Numbered from the stretch's first letter, positions 27,901 through 37,857 are shown. The stretch: DNA of 64,000 bases from Vanilla planifolia (GCA_023846275.1 CM043868.1:19439755-19503754); one strand, 5' to 3'. The notes: generated by a model not told the origin, from the sequence alone. Program-made: numbers and translations.

Positions 27901-30900
27901 CTAACTAACAAAATCTAAGTTTAATTAAGTATAATAGAATCTTGGCATGACATATTAACTACATCAAAGCAATTATTATCTAAGTAATTTTCATAATGGC
28001 TCACTTGATCAATGCTCAAGTGAAATATACTTAGATGGATTTCAGAAGTCAATTTAATTTCAAATAAAGTAAATTTTGATTGATAGATTTCAAAAAATTC
28101 TAAATGTTCAAATCCATAAAAAGAAATTCAACAATTTTCCTTTAAGCTGTATCAGTGATAACTCGTAAATTTAGTTGATATAAAATAAAAAATTGACAAT
28201 TTAGAGTAATAGTAATAACTTTATTAAGGTGTCAAGCTTTTACTAACAAAATATAAATTTAATTAAGTATAATAGACTCTTGGCATGACATATTAACTAC
28301 ATCAAAACAATTATTATCTAAGTAATTTTCATAATGAATAGGAATAGAATATGTTTGAATAACTTTAATTTGAATCTCATAATCAAAAGTAATTAAATAT
28401 GATCTAACATGCAAAAAAAATAAATATTTGTAAATTCAACAAGTATAAATAACACATGATTAATTATATGATCTTCATAAATATCAATTATATAGCTTCT
28501 TAAGTAACTTCTAAGATGAGTCATAACAAAATATTTCAAATTATATTCATGTGAATATCTAAAAGAAACAAGATAACACAATCCATAAATGAGATATATA
28601 ATGTCAAAGTTTTAATATAATAAAATCCCAAAATAGTTATAAGATATTTATCATAATGAAAATTTGAGATATAGAATATAAAGAAACAAGATGACACAAT
28701 CCATAAATGAGATATATAATGTCAAAGTTTTAACATTAAGATGAAGATAATAAAATCCCAAAATAGTTATAAGATATTTGTCGTAATGAAAATTTGAGAT
28801 ATAGAATATAAAGATTTAAATATTTCAAAAATAAAAAGTTTTTGTAACATAATATTAAAATAAAATGGATTCAATAATCTAATTTTAAAGTACAAAATTA
28901 AAACTAAACTTTCAAAAATGTATCTCAAGAATTTCCAATGAGTAGCACAAAATCTAACTAAAAATCTAATACAAAAGCTTCTAAAAAGCTCTTCTAAAAG
29001 TTATACCAATACTGAATAAAAAATAAGTTGAATTTAAGGTTTGGTTTAGACATGACGACTAGTACAGTTGAGCCAAGCAACTTAGTTCAGATGTGCACAT
29101 TAGTTAGGTTGGGTAGGTCAGCTTCACTCACACCTGCAAGGCATGAGCTAATCTAGTCTAATACTAAGATGTGGTTCGATTTAGCTAAAAGGCAGGCTTA
29201 ACACACTAGTGTTTACTTTCTCTTATTCATTTTTCTTCGTTCAATAAGGAAGAGAATCCTACGGCTGTAGCGGCTAAGGCCAACTTGTGCAGATAGTTAG
29301 GATGCAACATGGATGTGACGAAGGACACAATTAAGGTGTGGACAGGGCACAAATGGTCAAAAGCAAAGTGGCAACGGTTTTGCACGCATGCACAACATGC
29401 AACAGTTAGCAGCTATCTCTCGCAGGTTGGCAATGAATTGCTAGTGCATAGCCATCGTATAATGTATGTGCAGGAGGCCAAGCGTGGGCTAAGGGTGGCT
29501 GCATACAAGCATGGCTGGTTGCAGTGGCTAATTGCTATATGACGTTGGCGATGGCCAGAGCCAAGGCAACCTTTTTTTATATTTTTTTGTTCAAGCAACT
29601 TGATAGCGAAAAAAATTGATGAAATTCATGGCAAAGTACAAGCAACAACTAGAGATGGGAAGACCAGTGAAAATTACTTGGCTAGTGACGATGATAGATC
29701 ATCACGACGATTGAAACACTGAAAAGGTGTCCTTGATACCAAAAATGATGGAGAATGAAGCAAGCTAAAATCCTATATCAAGATCTGAGATGGGAGATGA
29801 CGAAGACGAAGATGATGATAACTATGAATATAAATTCAAATCGTAACTCAAATACCTTCAAATCAAAACCTAAGGATGTACACACATGCTTGATAAAAAA
29901 ATTTGAAATATTCGACAAGAAGCAATTCCAAGAAAACAAGCTTCTCCTTTTATTCTCTAGCAAATGCTTAAATAAAATGCAATAATAAAACCTAAAGTTG
30001 AAAATAAAAACATAAAAATATTCTTTCCAAATAAAAATTATAAAAACATAAGAAAATATAAAAATACAATGAGAGATTTATATAAATGACTCATTATAAT
30101 CCATAATAAACTAAAAAATGTAATGAACTTAAAAAAATTAAATAGAATCTATTAGATTAGTTCAATCATCATATTGATGCAACTTATCTTGTATCAAGTG
30201 CAAATCATTTTTAGGTAATAGGTTTCAATGGTTTTGAAGCAAGGGGCACTACTTAATGACAGCATATGCAATTATTGATTAGCATGTTCTACGTCTACTA
30301 GGATGCTTATGGTCACAATAAAGGGTGTGAATTGGGTTCCTTCTAGTTGGAGGAAGTGTGAAGCTAAGAAAATGGTATTGCAAGCTGCTCATTGAACAAT
30401 GGTACCACGATTGGTATCAATAGAGGTGAAAGTCCACTTTTACCATTCATGTAGAGGTGAAAGTCCACTTTTACCATTCATGTATGCATTGGGTCCATAA
30501 AAGACTTATTGTGATTGATTGAACAGTCCTAAAAGGTAAAACCAATATAAGAAGGCAATGTAATGAGTTACTCTTAAGTCTGGTTGAACACATATGCTTT
30601 GTAACGAATAGAAAAAAGTGAACAAGTCTAATTGAATTGAATCAAACAAAATTAAAACTAAAATATAATTAATAAATTCTAATAATCTTAATATCATAAT
30701 CTAACTTCACTCCACCCTTACTCTCTTGATACTTATCTCTTCCAATGCTTTTATCATAATGCTTTGTAACGAGTAGAAAAAAAGTGAACACGTTTAATTG
30801 AATGGAATCAAACAAAATGAAAACTAAAATATAATTAATAAATTCTAATAATCTTAATATCATAATCTAACTTCACTCCACCCTTTCTCTCTTGATACTT

Positions 30901-33900
30901 ATCTCTTCCAATACTTTTATCATAATGCTTTATAACGAGTAGAAAAAAGTGAACAAGTCTAATTGAATTGAATCAAACAAAATTAAAACTAAAATATAAT
31001 TAATAAATTCTAATAATCTTATTATCATAATCTAACTTCACGCCACCCTTAATCACTCGATACTTATCTCTTCCAATGCCTTTATCACATTCTACCTCTC
31101 ACCATGTCCCCTCTCTACTACTCTCTTTCATTCTTTTGGTTGCACTAAAATCACTGGACCTCATCATCAAGACCATCGTCAAATCATCCATCTTCAAGGA
31201 TGCCATCATTCTTCTTTGATTCTTCGTCAAACATCACATAATCAAAACCCTAGTTTTGGCTCCACCGTCCATCTCATCGGATTATACTATTATCGCTATT
31301 CCTCATTGAGAGCAACCATTATAGAAGTATCCTCTCTAATCGTGAAGGCTATGACCACTGGCGTCGCCTCCTTCCAAACTAAAACCATAGTTCAGTGTCG
31401 CACATTTCGTTTTTCCTGGTGAGATCACTGTCACCCCTAGCAACATCTTTTATGGTCACAGTTGTGAACACAATTATTTTACTAATTTTTTAAATTAATT
31501 GGAATTACTTGAATTAATTGTAAGCTCTAAGATTTAAATTGATTAATTATATTATGTTTTTTAGAAATAATCTGTGGTATTGTAAGATTAAGCTGGTTAA
31601 TAAGTTACAATTTTGTTTTCTTAATATATCAAAGTCTATGTTTGAAGATGATTTATATTGGGTAAGCCATAAAGCAAAATTCAATATTTGATTTGGTATT
31701 TTGAGTACTATTATGACCCTAATTATTATGTTAGGTTGTTCAAATCAATCATAGACCATGACTTGGTGAATTTTTGAAAAGTTTTTACCCAAGTTGCACA
31801 CAGCAAGATAAGTGACTCCTACTTATTAGAAGATGAAAGTATCTTTCATTATTAGAGACCCTCTTTTGACATAAATTGATTCGATTTGTACCTTTATCCT
31901 TGCATAGTGTTTATTTAATATAATCATTTTTTGTCTTACTTTCATTAGTTGTTATGTATAAGCATGTTGTGATAATATAAGGATTCATATATTATGTTAT
32001 TGCTTAACTTATTATGCTAGTATTATTCTGTTCCTTTTGTTACGTGATTTTAATAGTAGATAGATTTTTTTTTCTTAATATGTCAAAGTCTATGTTTGGA
32101 GATGATTTATATTAGGTAAGTCATAAAGTAAAATTTTGTATTTGATTTAATATTTTGAGTGTTAATATAATCCTAATTATTATGTTAGGTTGTACCATAG
32201 ACCTTGACTTGGTAAATCTCTAAAAAGTTTTTACCCCAGTTGCACACATTGAGATAAGTGATTTTACCTACAAAAGGATGAATGTATCTTTCATTGTTAA
32301 GGACTCTCTTTTGACATTTTCTATAAATCAATTCAATTTGTACCTTTATCTTTACATAGTATCAATTTAATATAATTACTTTTTATGTCTTAGTTTCATT
32401 AGTTGTTATACATAAGCATGTTGTCATAACATAGGGATTCATATATTATGTTATTGCTTAACTTATTATGTTAGTATTATTCTGTTCCTTTTATTGCATG
32501 ATTCTAATAATATATAGCTTTTGTATCACATTACATTATCAGTTTTTTATAGACATTTTATATTACACTATATTCCTTTAAGTTTTATGATGATTAATAA
32601 TAATCAATAGACATTTGTACACAAAGTGCATTTATGCATTTACTTAAGTGATACTATGATTGGTTATGTCTTACTAGGCAAAGTTTACATTATGCTAACA
32701 ATGAGGTGAGATGTCAGAAATGTGATATGATTAGTTAGCTTGATTGACAAGCCTACAAAGTAGCAACTCTATTGATTCAGGTGATTACAATCTTCCTAAA
32801 TAAGGTAATCATACTATACGAACATAATAATCATAACATTATATTATTGATATTCTATGATAACCACTTATACATTAATGTTAATAGATGAATATTAATA
32901 ATGAAATGATATATACATCTGGTTGTATGTAACAAATGATGGTTTACTTTTACTTCATTTATGACTATTTTTATAAATATTATCATGATTTGAATTAAAA
33001 TTATTAGTTATTTGAATATGTTCATATAGTTGTTTTATTTATTTTATTTAATCTTGTATTTATTTAACTATTATTAGTTCAATCCTAATTTTTTATATTT
33101 TAATAGATAGTTTCGCCTATTGGTTTGTTTCAAAAAACTCACCCATCAGGATTTATGTTTTTCAAAACGATTAAGCTGACAGAAATCTCCATCATAAGAA
33201 TAACATTAATAATATCATTTGGGATGGATATTAGATTGTGATACTTTTATTTTATTAGTTTTTTTGTTAAGATTGGACATTTGAATAATTATGTTTTTAT
33301 TTTAAGTATTAATATTATTGGATTTAAATTTAAGTTAAAATTAAATTATCACTTTTCACATTTCTATTGCAATTACATTGTCTTTTTTTTATAATAAAAA
33401 GCTTGTAATCCTTGGCCTTGATTGTTGTGTAGTTAAGGATAAGATACTTTATCATGCTCTATTAGTTAGAATGAACCAACTTCTATACCTAGCATGTGGC
33501 ATGCTCTAGTGCATGATAAAATACCCTTTGTGACAAAGAATTCATGATGCATGAATCTCAGTGTGTTCAGCACTACATTTTTTGGGGCGAGATTCATGGA
33601 CCTAGACATACATCCTCATGGAATCCATGCTTCAGCATTAGATAGACTGAAATTTTAGTGAGAGAACAAAAAAATATTAGTCTAAAAACATGGTATGAAA
33701 GCAAGTATTTGGATTGCACACATAGGATGGTTCATATTGTTGAAGAATAGAATATTAGAAAAATGAAATCAATAGTGAAGAAAAAGAAGAAAGAAAGAGA
33801 ACAATAGAAGAAGGCGGGACAAAAATTTGGTCATATGAAAAAAGAACATGAAAACATTGACATCTATGATAACTAGAAGTTCCCATTAATGTTTCCTTGA

Positions 33901-34818
33901 AATACAAGGAAGGTCTCACCCAAGTTATTACTTAGACTGTATTGCGGGGTAGAGCTGAACGAGTCAAACAAAAAGCCAAGGAAGAAAGCTTTACAATCGA
34001 ATGTGTAAAGAAAATTAGATTCAAGTTATCCGAAAAAAGAGGAAGAGAAAAAAGATAGAGTTCACAGAAAAGCCTCACTTTCTAGTAGTGGTTCCTTTAC
34101 AGGAAATTGGAAATGACCTTTCTTGGCCATGCACAGCCACCAAGGCACGCATGGACCAGTGGGATAGTACAAGGACAATATTTCTATCTTCTAAATCTCC
34201 AGACCATTAATGACTATTCCCAAGAAATATGTGGCTCCATTTGTAAATTAAGTTCTAAATTTCATTTCAAAAAAATTTCTTTTGCACTCTTTAAAATATT
34301 TTTCACCGACATTCCTTTTGCTTCACATAAAACTTAAGTTAATGAATTCTGCACTTCATCATCGAACTATTCCGCTGTTCTCAAACCCCTCTAATTCTGC
34401 TAGTTCCGCCCGGGACGAGGCCCACCATGAAGGCGGAGGGTTGTTGGAAGGAAAATTAGCTATCAATTAGAAAAGGTGCCCGTTGCTCCAGCACCGGAAG
34501 GCAACCATCACATAGTAAAGAACACAAAAAACATTTCTCTGATACAGTCTTATCGTTACCATCAGTTCTTTCATTTTGTTTTTGGTGACATCGATGCGTA
34601 ACAAAATTGAAAACAAGCAAAAAAAAAAAAAAAAAAATCTCGAATAGCACCAAAAAATCCTAGTAAGAAAAAGAATCTTACTTGAAAGACCAACGATGGC
34701 GCTTCTTCGAGGTCGAATAACAAAAAGGCACAATGCTTGACGACTTCCAGCGTTTATCATAATAGAGAGAAGAGGTAGATGCTCCGAGTACCACCTCACA
34801 TAGAGTCAGGGAGTGCAT
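3915..34818 (-). CDS. PAM71: GDT1/UPF0016-family chloroplast Mn2+/Ca2+ transporter (PAM71-like), 12 coding exons
   Basis: Seen: twelve minus-strand exons (34682-34818, 21335-21422, 18074-18346, 15248-15301, 14316-14377, 6734-6802, 6575-6626, 6388-6459, 5033-5162, 4851-4921, 4243-4290, 3915-3986), all with GT..AG borders and matching phases, give 1,128 nt = 375 residues plus stop. Residues 1 to about 120 are Ser/Arg/Lys-rich or acidic and fit a transit peptide plus linker. A hydrophobic stretch (about 122-135) precedes a QAAAAPEF segment. The membrane core starts near 155 and carries the two family signatures, ELGDKT (175-180) and EWGDKS (302-307). Known: plastid members move Mn2+ (and Ca2+) across chloroplast membranes; PAM71 supplies Mn to photosystem II, and Arabidopsis PAM71 is of similar length. 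Inferred: the thylakoid PAM71 branch rather than the envelope branch; the first two exons rest on phase and splice logic. Introns total about 29.8 kb and are full of transposon debris, yet no coding exon is damaged. Confidence 0.9.
4243..4290 (-). CDS. PAM71: PAM71-like exon 11
   Basis: 48 nt encoding LAVLGGSFLGTFVSDK, the penultimate membrane segment. Acceptor TTTACAG; donor AAG|GTAAAA. Confidence 0.95.
4851..4921 (-). CDS. PAM71: PAM71-like exon 10
   Basis: 71 nt encoding LAAASSPLGVIGGALAGHAF and three further residues after a split Ala codon; a conserved helix with the (A)GH motif. Acceptor TCTACAG; donor TTG|GTAAAA. Confidence 0.95.
5033..5162 (-). CDS. PAM71: PAM71-like exon 9 (second EXGDK motif)
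   Basis: 130 nt. After an AELAISNLQGDGAGI linker comes the second signature half, FVAEWGDKSFFSTI, the inverted-topology partner of exon 4. Acceptor TTTCAG; donor ATAG|GTTGGT. Confidence 0.96.
6388..6459 (-). CDS. PAM71: PAM71-like exon 8
   Basis: 72 nt, 24 codons: VYFGISTLLYAASGDKFRTE, then an acidic end. It closes the first half and begins the acidic stromal linker. Acceptor ATTCAG; donor GAG|GTGCTT. Confidence 0.95.
6575..6626 (-). CDS. PAM71: PAM71-like exon 7
   Basis: 52 nt encoding the end of a split Arg codon then LGDIDFPIDDFAAVCLL, the conserved (L)P(I/V)DDxAAVCLL segment. Acceptor ACTACAG; donor TTG|GTAAGA. Confidence 0.95.
6734..6802 (-). CDS. PAM71: PAM71-like exon 6
   Basis: 69 nt encoding VMTIVSVILGQTFHYVDGVLPF after a split Ala codon; strongly conserved in the family. 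Acceptor TGTACAG; donor CAG|GTGGTA. It is separated from exon 5 by a 7.5 kb intron. Confidence 0.95.
8590..10270 (+). mobile_element. L1-type LINE remnant (endonuclease end, linker, reverse transcriptase)
   Basis: Inside intron 5 of the PAM71-like gene, antisense to it. Frame-broken translation keeps plant L1 landmarks in order: an endonuclease C-terminal motif NHHPILIT (family SDHxPL) near 8,690; FEMMWDTHKDF near 8,760; the KELEALLLQE..L...L linker near 9,000; VKVDLEKAYEKLSWEFIK (reverse transcriptase motif) near 9,745; a decayed PL(F/S)F block; and a GGLGHRxLxCLKRLLLMNL block near 10,110. Many stops and frameshifts: an old, dead, 5'-truncated copy. Confidence 0.8.
10650..13290. mobile_element. 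LTR-like repeat pair with primer-binding-site-like motif, plus a third inverted copy
   Basis: In intron 5 of the PAM71-like gene. About 10,650-11,060 and 12,270-12,660 are direct repeats (offset about 1,612 bp; shared AATTAAGCAT, a TTTCAAGTTATCAATAAT block and CTTATATAAATAT). A TGGTATTAAAGC motif at about 11,580 resembles the initiator-Met-tRNA primer-binding site, so the left copy may be a 5' LTR with a mostly deleted interior. The region 12,918-13,290 repeats the same unit in reverse complement. No protein domain survives. Confidence 0.6.
12270..13290. repeat. long imperfect inverted repeat (about 390 bp arms, about 255 bp spacer)
   Basis: The right arm 12,918-13,290 is the reverse complement of 12,270-12,660 along its length. 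For example, the plus-strand block GGCTTATAGCAGGTTTCAAG in the left arm is matched by CTTGAAACCTACAATAAGCT in the right. A transcript through it could fold into a long hairpin. Confidence 0.7.
14316..14377 (-). CDS. PAM71: PAM71-like exon 5
   Basis: 62 nt encoding ALLASRSSWVNIFAGTFGAL, the loop and next membrane helix after the first motif. Acceptor ATTGCAG; donor TTGC|GTAAG. Confidence 0.93.
14579..14835. repeat. tandem duplication, period about 131 bp
   Basis: Two adjacent copies share GATGG(A/C)GGTTTC(T/G)CAATTTCTTTAG, CCTAGGAACTTGACC(G/A)CATCATT and the ending ATCACAATT(T/C)CTATCAACAT. In intron 4 of the PAM71-like gene. The + strand is not coding. Confidence 0.85.
15248..15301 (-). CDS. 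PAM71: PAM71-like exon 4 (first EXGDK motif)
   Basis: An 18-codon exon, AFLLIFFSELGDKTFFIA, with acceptor TTTCAG and donor GCT|GTAAGG. It carries the first copy of the acidic signature of the UPF0016/GDT1 family, thought to line the cation path. Confidence 0.95.
17189..17660 (+). other. unrecognised coding-like stretch
   Basis: Two overlapping frames read as hydrophilic, Lys/Asn-rich protein with few stops (for example CNLCNLPNEKEKEEAISSAK around 17,250). Its codon texture differs from the surrounding AT-rich intron 3 sequence. I recognise no domain. It could be a retroelement or other integrated remnant, or chance. Confidence 0.25.
18074..18346 (-). CDS. PAM71: PAM71-like exon 3 (linker, hydrophobic segment, start of core)
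   Basis: Acceptor TTCTGCAG and donor TCA|GTTAGG enclose 273 nt (91 codons, phase 0 on both ends). It encodes a hydrophobic run (MAILVCIFSF), an Ala-rich QAAAAPEF that resembles the mature-protein border of plastid GDT1 proteins, then IGDLGDINTGFAS, which matches the family's conserved entry to the first transporter repeat. An internal acceptor (CAG before CAGGCAGCC) is possible but would drop the hydrophobic segment. Confidence 0.85.
18802..19154. repeat. near-identical tandem duplication, period 179 bp
   Basis: Copies 18,802-18,980 and 18,981-19,154 are almost letter-for-letter identical over their shared length; I see a single substitution (CATAAATATA against CATGAATATA). It is in intron 3 of the PAM71-like gene, upstream of exon 3 on the minus-strand side of 18,346. 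Very recent compared with the other repeats here. Confidence 0.95.
20819..20864. repeat. pyrimidine-rich low-complexity tract
   Basis: About 45 bases of almost pure C/T ending in a (TC)n run on the + strand, in intron 2 of the PAM71-like gene (gene strand purine-rich). Confidence 0.9.
21335..21422 (-). CDS. PAM71: PAM71-like exon 2
   Basis: Acceptor TTTATAG and donor AAG|GTTCCC enclose 88 nt. Joined to exon 1 it reads KFGDQCYDHENQEN, then an acidic, Ser-rich stretch ending VALEK. Plant PAM71 proteins have a similarly acidic, poorly conserved linker here. Phase fits on both sides. The donor is not strong; reading through would extend the exon (VPFMLKYF...), so the 3' edge is less certain. Confidence 0.62.
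22245..22500. repeat. tandem duplication, period about 142 bp
   Basis: AGAA(C/T)AATAGGTGT(A/G)AAGATGAT starts both copies, followed by AATTAATATTGTGAAT and ATTTTATTTATAA blocks and a similar end. In intron 1 of the PAM71-like gene. Confidence 0.8.
24175..24755. repeat. tandem duplication, period 292 bp
   Basis: Copies 24,175-24,466 and 24,467-24,755 share nearly all of their length, including ATATACCCCA(C/T)TAATGTCC, AGTTTCCCATTAACCTAAAG and GGATTACTTCTTGAGGACCA, with scattered substitutions. In intron 1 of the PAM71-like gene. Confidence 0.9.
27660..28340. repeat. tandem duplication, period 335 bp
   Basis: Copies 27,660-27,994 and 27,995-28,340 run in parallel from AATGGCTCACTTGAT to TAAGTAATTTTCATAATG with only scattered differences. 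In intron 1 of the PAM71-like gene. Confidence 0.93.
28562..28825. repeat. tandem duplication, period about 118 bp
   Basis: AAAGAAACAAGAT(A/G)ACACAATCC begins both copies, and GAAAATTTGAGATATAGAATA ends both. The second has a roughly 16-bp insertion after CAAAGTTTTAA. Confidence 0.93.
30421..30482. repeat. perfect 31-bp tandem repeat, two copies
   Basis: The unit runs TAGAGGTGAAAGTCCACTTT plus TACCATTCATG, repeated without change. Confidence 0.95.
30596..31092. repeat. three-copy tandem repeat, period 165-166 bp
   Basis: Copies start at 30,596, 30,761 and 30,927 with GCTTT(G/A)TAACGA(A/G)TAG and contain AATATAATTAATAAATTC, CTAACTTCAC and ACTTATCTCTTCCAAT. They are highly similar. In intron 1 of the PAM71-like gene. 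The short open frames on the minus strand are repeats of one another and are not genes. Confidence 0.95.
31621..32530. repeat. tandem duplication, period about 454 bp
   Basis: Copies begin TTAATAT(A/G)TCAAAGTCTATG and share TTATTATGTTAGGTTGT, AAGTTTTTACCC(A/C)AGTTGCAC and ATTATTCTGTTCCTTTT(G/A)TT in order, with more divergence than the neighbouring repeats. In intron 1 of the PAM71-like gene. Confidence 0.9.
34682..34818 (-). CDS. PAM71: PAM71-like exon 1 (start codon, transit peptide)
   Basis: An ATG at 34818 opens 45 codons plus two bases, ending in a good donor (CAA|GTAAGA). The peptide is rich in Ser, Thr, Lys and Arg with few acidic residues (MHSLTLCEVV at the start), as expected of a chloroplast transit peptide. 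An in-frame TAG lies 18-20 nt upstream, so this is the first possible ATG in frame. The phase (2) matches exon 2 exactly. The exon sits at the edge of a GC-richer island typical of a promoter/5' end. Its assignment to this gene, 13 kb away, is inference. Confidence 0.72.
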
Positions 34819-35060
34819 ATTTCTCCCTTCCGCTGGCTACCAAGGCGGGAGCAGAAGACAATGGTCGGATAAAACTACTGGGTGAAGACCGTTGGAGCGA
34901 AAGGCCATCTTTTGTCAGATAAGCTCGGATAAGCTCCTGGACTTCCTTTAACGGACGGGGGCCCCATACGATACATGCACCTGTCCTTCCTGGAATGGCC
35001 GGCCGGTCCAGGCTGGTAACGGCCGTTGCTGAACCTGCTCGATTTCAAGGGAGCTGGACA
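34819..35060 (-). promoter_or_regulatory. promoter/5' leader region of the PAM71-like gene
   Basis: A GC-richer island directly upstream of the ATG, in strong contrast with the AT-rich flanks. It has two GATAAG motifs (34918-34923 and 34928-34933, ten bases apart, + strand) that match the I-box of light-regulated plant promoters, and a GGCCGGCC palindrome at 34997. No TATA box is obvious at a convincing distance, and the transcription start cannot be placed. Confidence 0.45.
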
Positions 35061-37768
35061 TCAGGTCAAGCCGCATCCAATTTATTATTAATTGTAAATT
35101 AGTTTTTTTAACGTTCGAGTAAAATTTTAATACATCTCATTTCTTTTCAATATCTTTCTCCCATCTTTAGCATTGTGCAGCAACTGATCAAGTAGAAAGA
35201 CATGCTGAATATTAACACCATTTATATGCTTCTCTTACGTTGAGCATTTTGCAATGATTACATACCAATTATTTGTCTTTAACAACATGCTTGCGAGATT
35301 CTAAATTATTTAAAGTTTCTTTTGTTTTATTTCTTAAGGTGTTGAATACCATTAAGAAATTTAATGACATCATTCTTCAAAGCGAGAATTCTCGTCGTAA
35401 AGTCATTTGTTATCTTAAGAAATTGTTGACAAGCCAAAAAAATCTTGATGTGTTGGAGATCTATAGACTCAAGAATTGGAGGGTTGTTATGATCTTAAAA
35501 CTTTATTTTTAACATCTTAGCTCCTCGCCTTCTTTTTGAATAGTTTATCTTTGTTTTATAGAGCATGTGGATCCATTTGAGGTTAGTAGAGGTGGTCCAT
35601 CTCTTTGAAAGCTTATCTAGTTTAGTTTGTTCGTTTCTATTTGTGTTGGCCCAACCCCATTGACAACTTGTCTATATTCATAAATGTGTATGTCCCATGA
35701 CCAAGCTATGTGCATGACATCCTTTATCATGTAAGGCTTTAGAGAGTAAAGACTCTTTCCACTCTATTTCTCTACTCTTAGATCGAGAAATTCTTTCTTG
35801 ATTGAGTTCCTTTAAATCTAATAGTGTTCTCACTTTAGAAAAAAAACTCTAGACCTTAGTGATTTAATAGAATATTATGGTTAGCTTCTTAAGAGATAAA
35901 AGTTGAGTTAAAAAAATAAAAACTCAACATGATTTTTATATATTCCTTTAGAGGAATTGACATGATGCTACTCTAAGTCATCATAGAATTCGATACAAAC
36001 TCTCTTTTATAGACTATGTCACACGTCACTAAGTTCCTTAACTCTGTTTGCATTTATGGTCTTGATTATAATACAAGTAAGAAATAAATATAAGAGGCTC
36101 AACAGACAAATTAATAGTTATAATCAATAAAATAGTAAATGAGTAATAAATAAATATGTATGAATCTAAAAAGTATTCATAAAAACATAAAATTAATATA
36201 CACATATATATCATGTTTATTTTATATATTTTATGCATTTTAATATTATAATAATTCTTTTTTCATCATTTTTAGTTTTATCATTTCTTATATTTCTCAT
36301 TTCTTCATAATTTTCAAAGCATAAAGCTTTGATCTCCCTAAATGATCGTTATCCTCTACTACATAAGATCATATATCATCATACATCTATTAGTATTATC
36401 GCATATCATGGCCATAACCCATAGACATATCATAGCTACCGAATAATCTCAATTACATCATCTTCGCTTATCATCACGCCATGCAAATTAATAAATCTTA
36501 ACCTGTCAAGGCCTTACATAAAATACTAACGATAACAACGAATATGGTCTAATATTAATTTGCTTATCAACGCTCTTTGTTAAGTGCTAATGATGATAAA
36601 CCTATCTTATCATATTGAACAATCATGAGATAATATCATAGAAAGTTATATCATTTATTTACCATCTTATCTCAAATCATAAGATATATCATTGTACGCT
36701 TATAACCAACTCTTAAAGATTATTTATTTTTCTTTTTATTCATTTATATTTTTTTTATTTTTCATGTTTGAATACTTATAATAATTATAATGTAATGAGC
36801 AAATATATAATATTTATTTTATTTACACACAATCACATGATGCTAATAACATATTATATATGCTCAAACTTATACACAATCATTTAATGTATTATTATCA
36901 TGTTTACATCAATTCATTTCAATCAATGATTGATAAAGATTAAAGAGGGGATGAACATGATTCAATCTAATCAGTGATGGATAGTGCATAATGTTGGCAT
37001 ATGAAAAATGACTGAGAAAGTTAGTGCATAATATATTCAGTCACCATTATATTTATTAAGTCAAGTCATAAATATTTAACATTTTATTCTAATAAATTTG
37101 TTTAATATAAATTAAGTTTGGTTATGAAGAATAAATCATGCATTTTTGAAGATGATGAATTAGTGATGTTTAAAGTATCTTGGAGTATTCAATAAGTTTT
37201 AAGAATTGAAGACATGTATATACACTATAAAAAGATTTTTTTTACTATAAGATAGAACTCTAACTTATTGATTATTAATCATAAAGCATATCTCTTCATT
37301 CGTATCACTTTCAAATCCTTTTTAACTATTCGAATTGTTTAATCCTTTTCTTGATTTAAGAAACATCTAAGATTTTATTTTTCACTCGCTCAATCATCTA
37401 CTTAATTAAATCTTACTTATATATTTTTGTGAAGTTTCATATTAGGTTTATTATTAAATTTTGTTTAAATTAGAAACATAAAATCTAATAAAAACAATTC
37501 TATTAATGTTTTATAATTAAAAAAGAAAAAATAAATCATAATCGAAAACCATAAGAATGGTCCAAGTGCAATGCATTGAGTCGACAAAGCATAAATGAGC
37601 TTTGGAAGCCTCTGGTTAGAAGACCATCCCCAAGTCGGATTAAGCTCAAACTTGGTTAGGGTGTTATTTTGAACCAAATTGAGGCAAAGGAAGGATCGAG
37701 CTAGGTAAAACTCGATCAAAGCATGTAATAGATCAAGTATGACTGTAAATGATAACCTTATAATATGA

Positions 37769-37857
37769 GTGACCTAGGTGATGAAAATCCCATACATATA
37801 AGGGTGGATGAGTGACCTAGGTGTTGAAATCCCATACATATAAGGGTGGAGCCAATC
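37769..37857. repeat. tandem repeat, period about 42 bp
   Basis: Two copies of GAGTGACCTAGGTG(A/T)TGAAA followed by TCCCATACATATAAGGGTGGA. Confidence 0.9.

Larger units (their letters stand above)
26740..30190 (-). mobile_element. pair of related LTR-like ends with primer-binding-site-like motifs
   Basis: About 26,750-27,210 and 29,728-30,190 are diverged direct repeats (shared order: CAAAAATGA, GA(A/G)TGAGA blocks, CAAATCGTA, CTTAAATAAAAT, AACTCATTATAA(C/T)CCATAAT). Each is preceded on its left by a degenerate reverse complement of the Met-tRNA primer-binding site (CTCTAATATCAA; CCTTGATACCAA). This suggests two minus-oriented LTR-retroelement starts of one family. No polyprotein domain could be recognised between or beside them. 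Confidence 0.45.
22520..34681. other. distal part of intron 1 of the PAM71-like gene
   Basis: Apart from the duplications and LTR-like ends listed separately, I see no exon. Open frames at 22,776-23,103, 23,717-23,959 and 29,309-29,542 have no recognisable product. GC rises in 29,040-29,600 and again near 34,340-34,680. Confidence 0.5.

Noticed and set aside
29309..29598. Overlapping frames in a GC-richer patch
   Set aside because: Opposite-strand shadows of one another, next to an LTR-like border; no domain.
30506..30863. Two similar minus-strand frames (MILRLLEFINYILV...)
   Set aside because: They are copies of one tandem repeat unit, not paralogous genes.
34107..34680. Open frames near 34.1-34.7 kb on both strands that looked like a small gene
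   Set aside because: No recognisable product. The minus-strand part directly follows the exon 1 donor and is intron.
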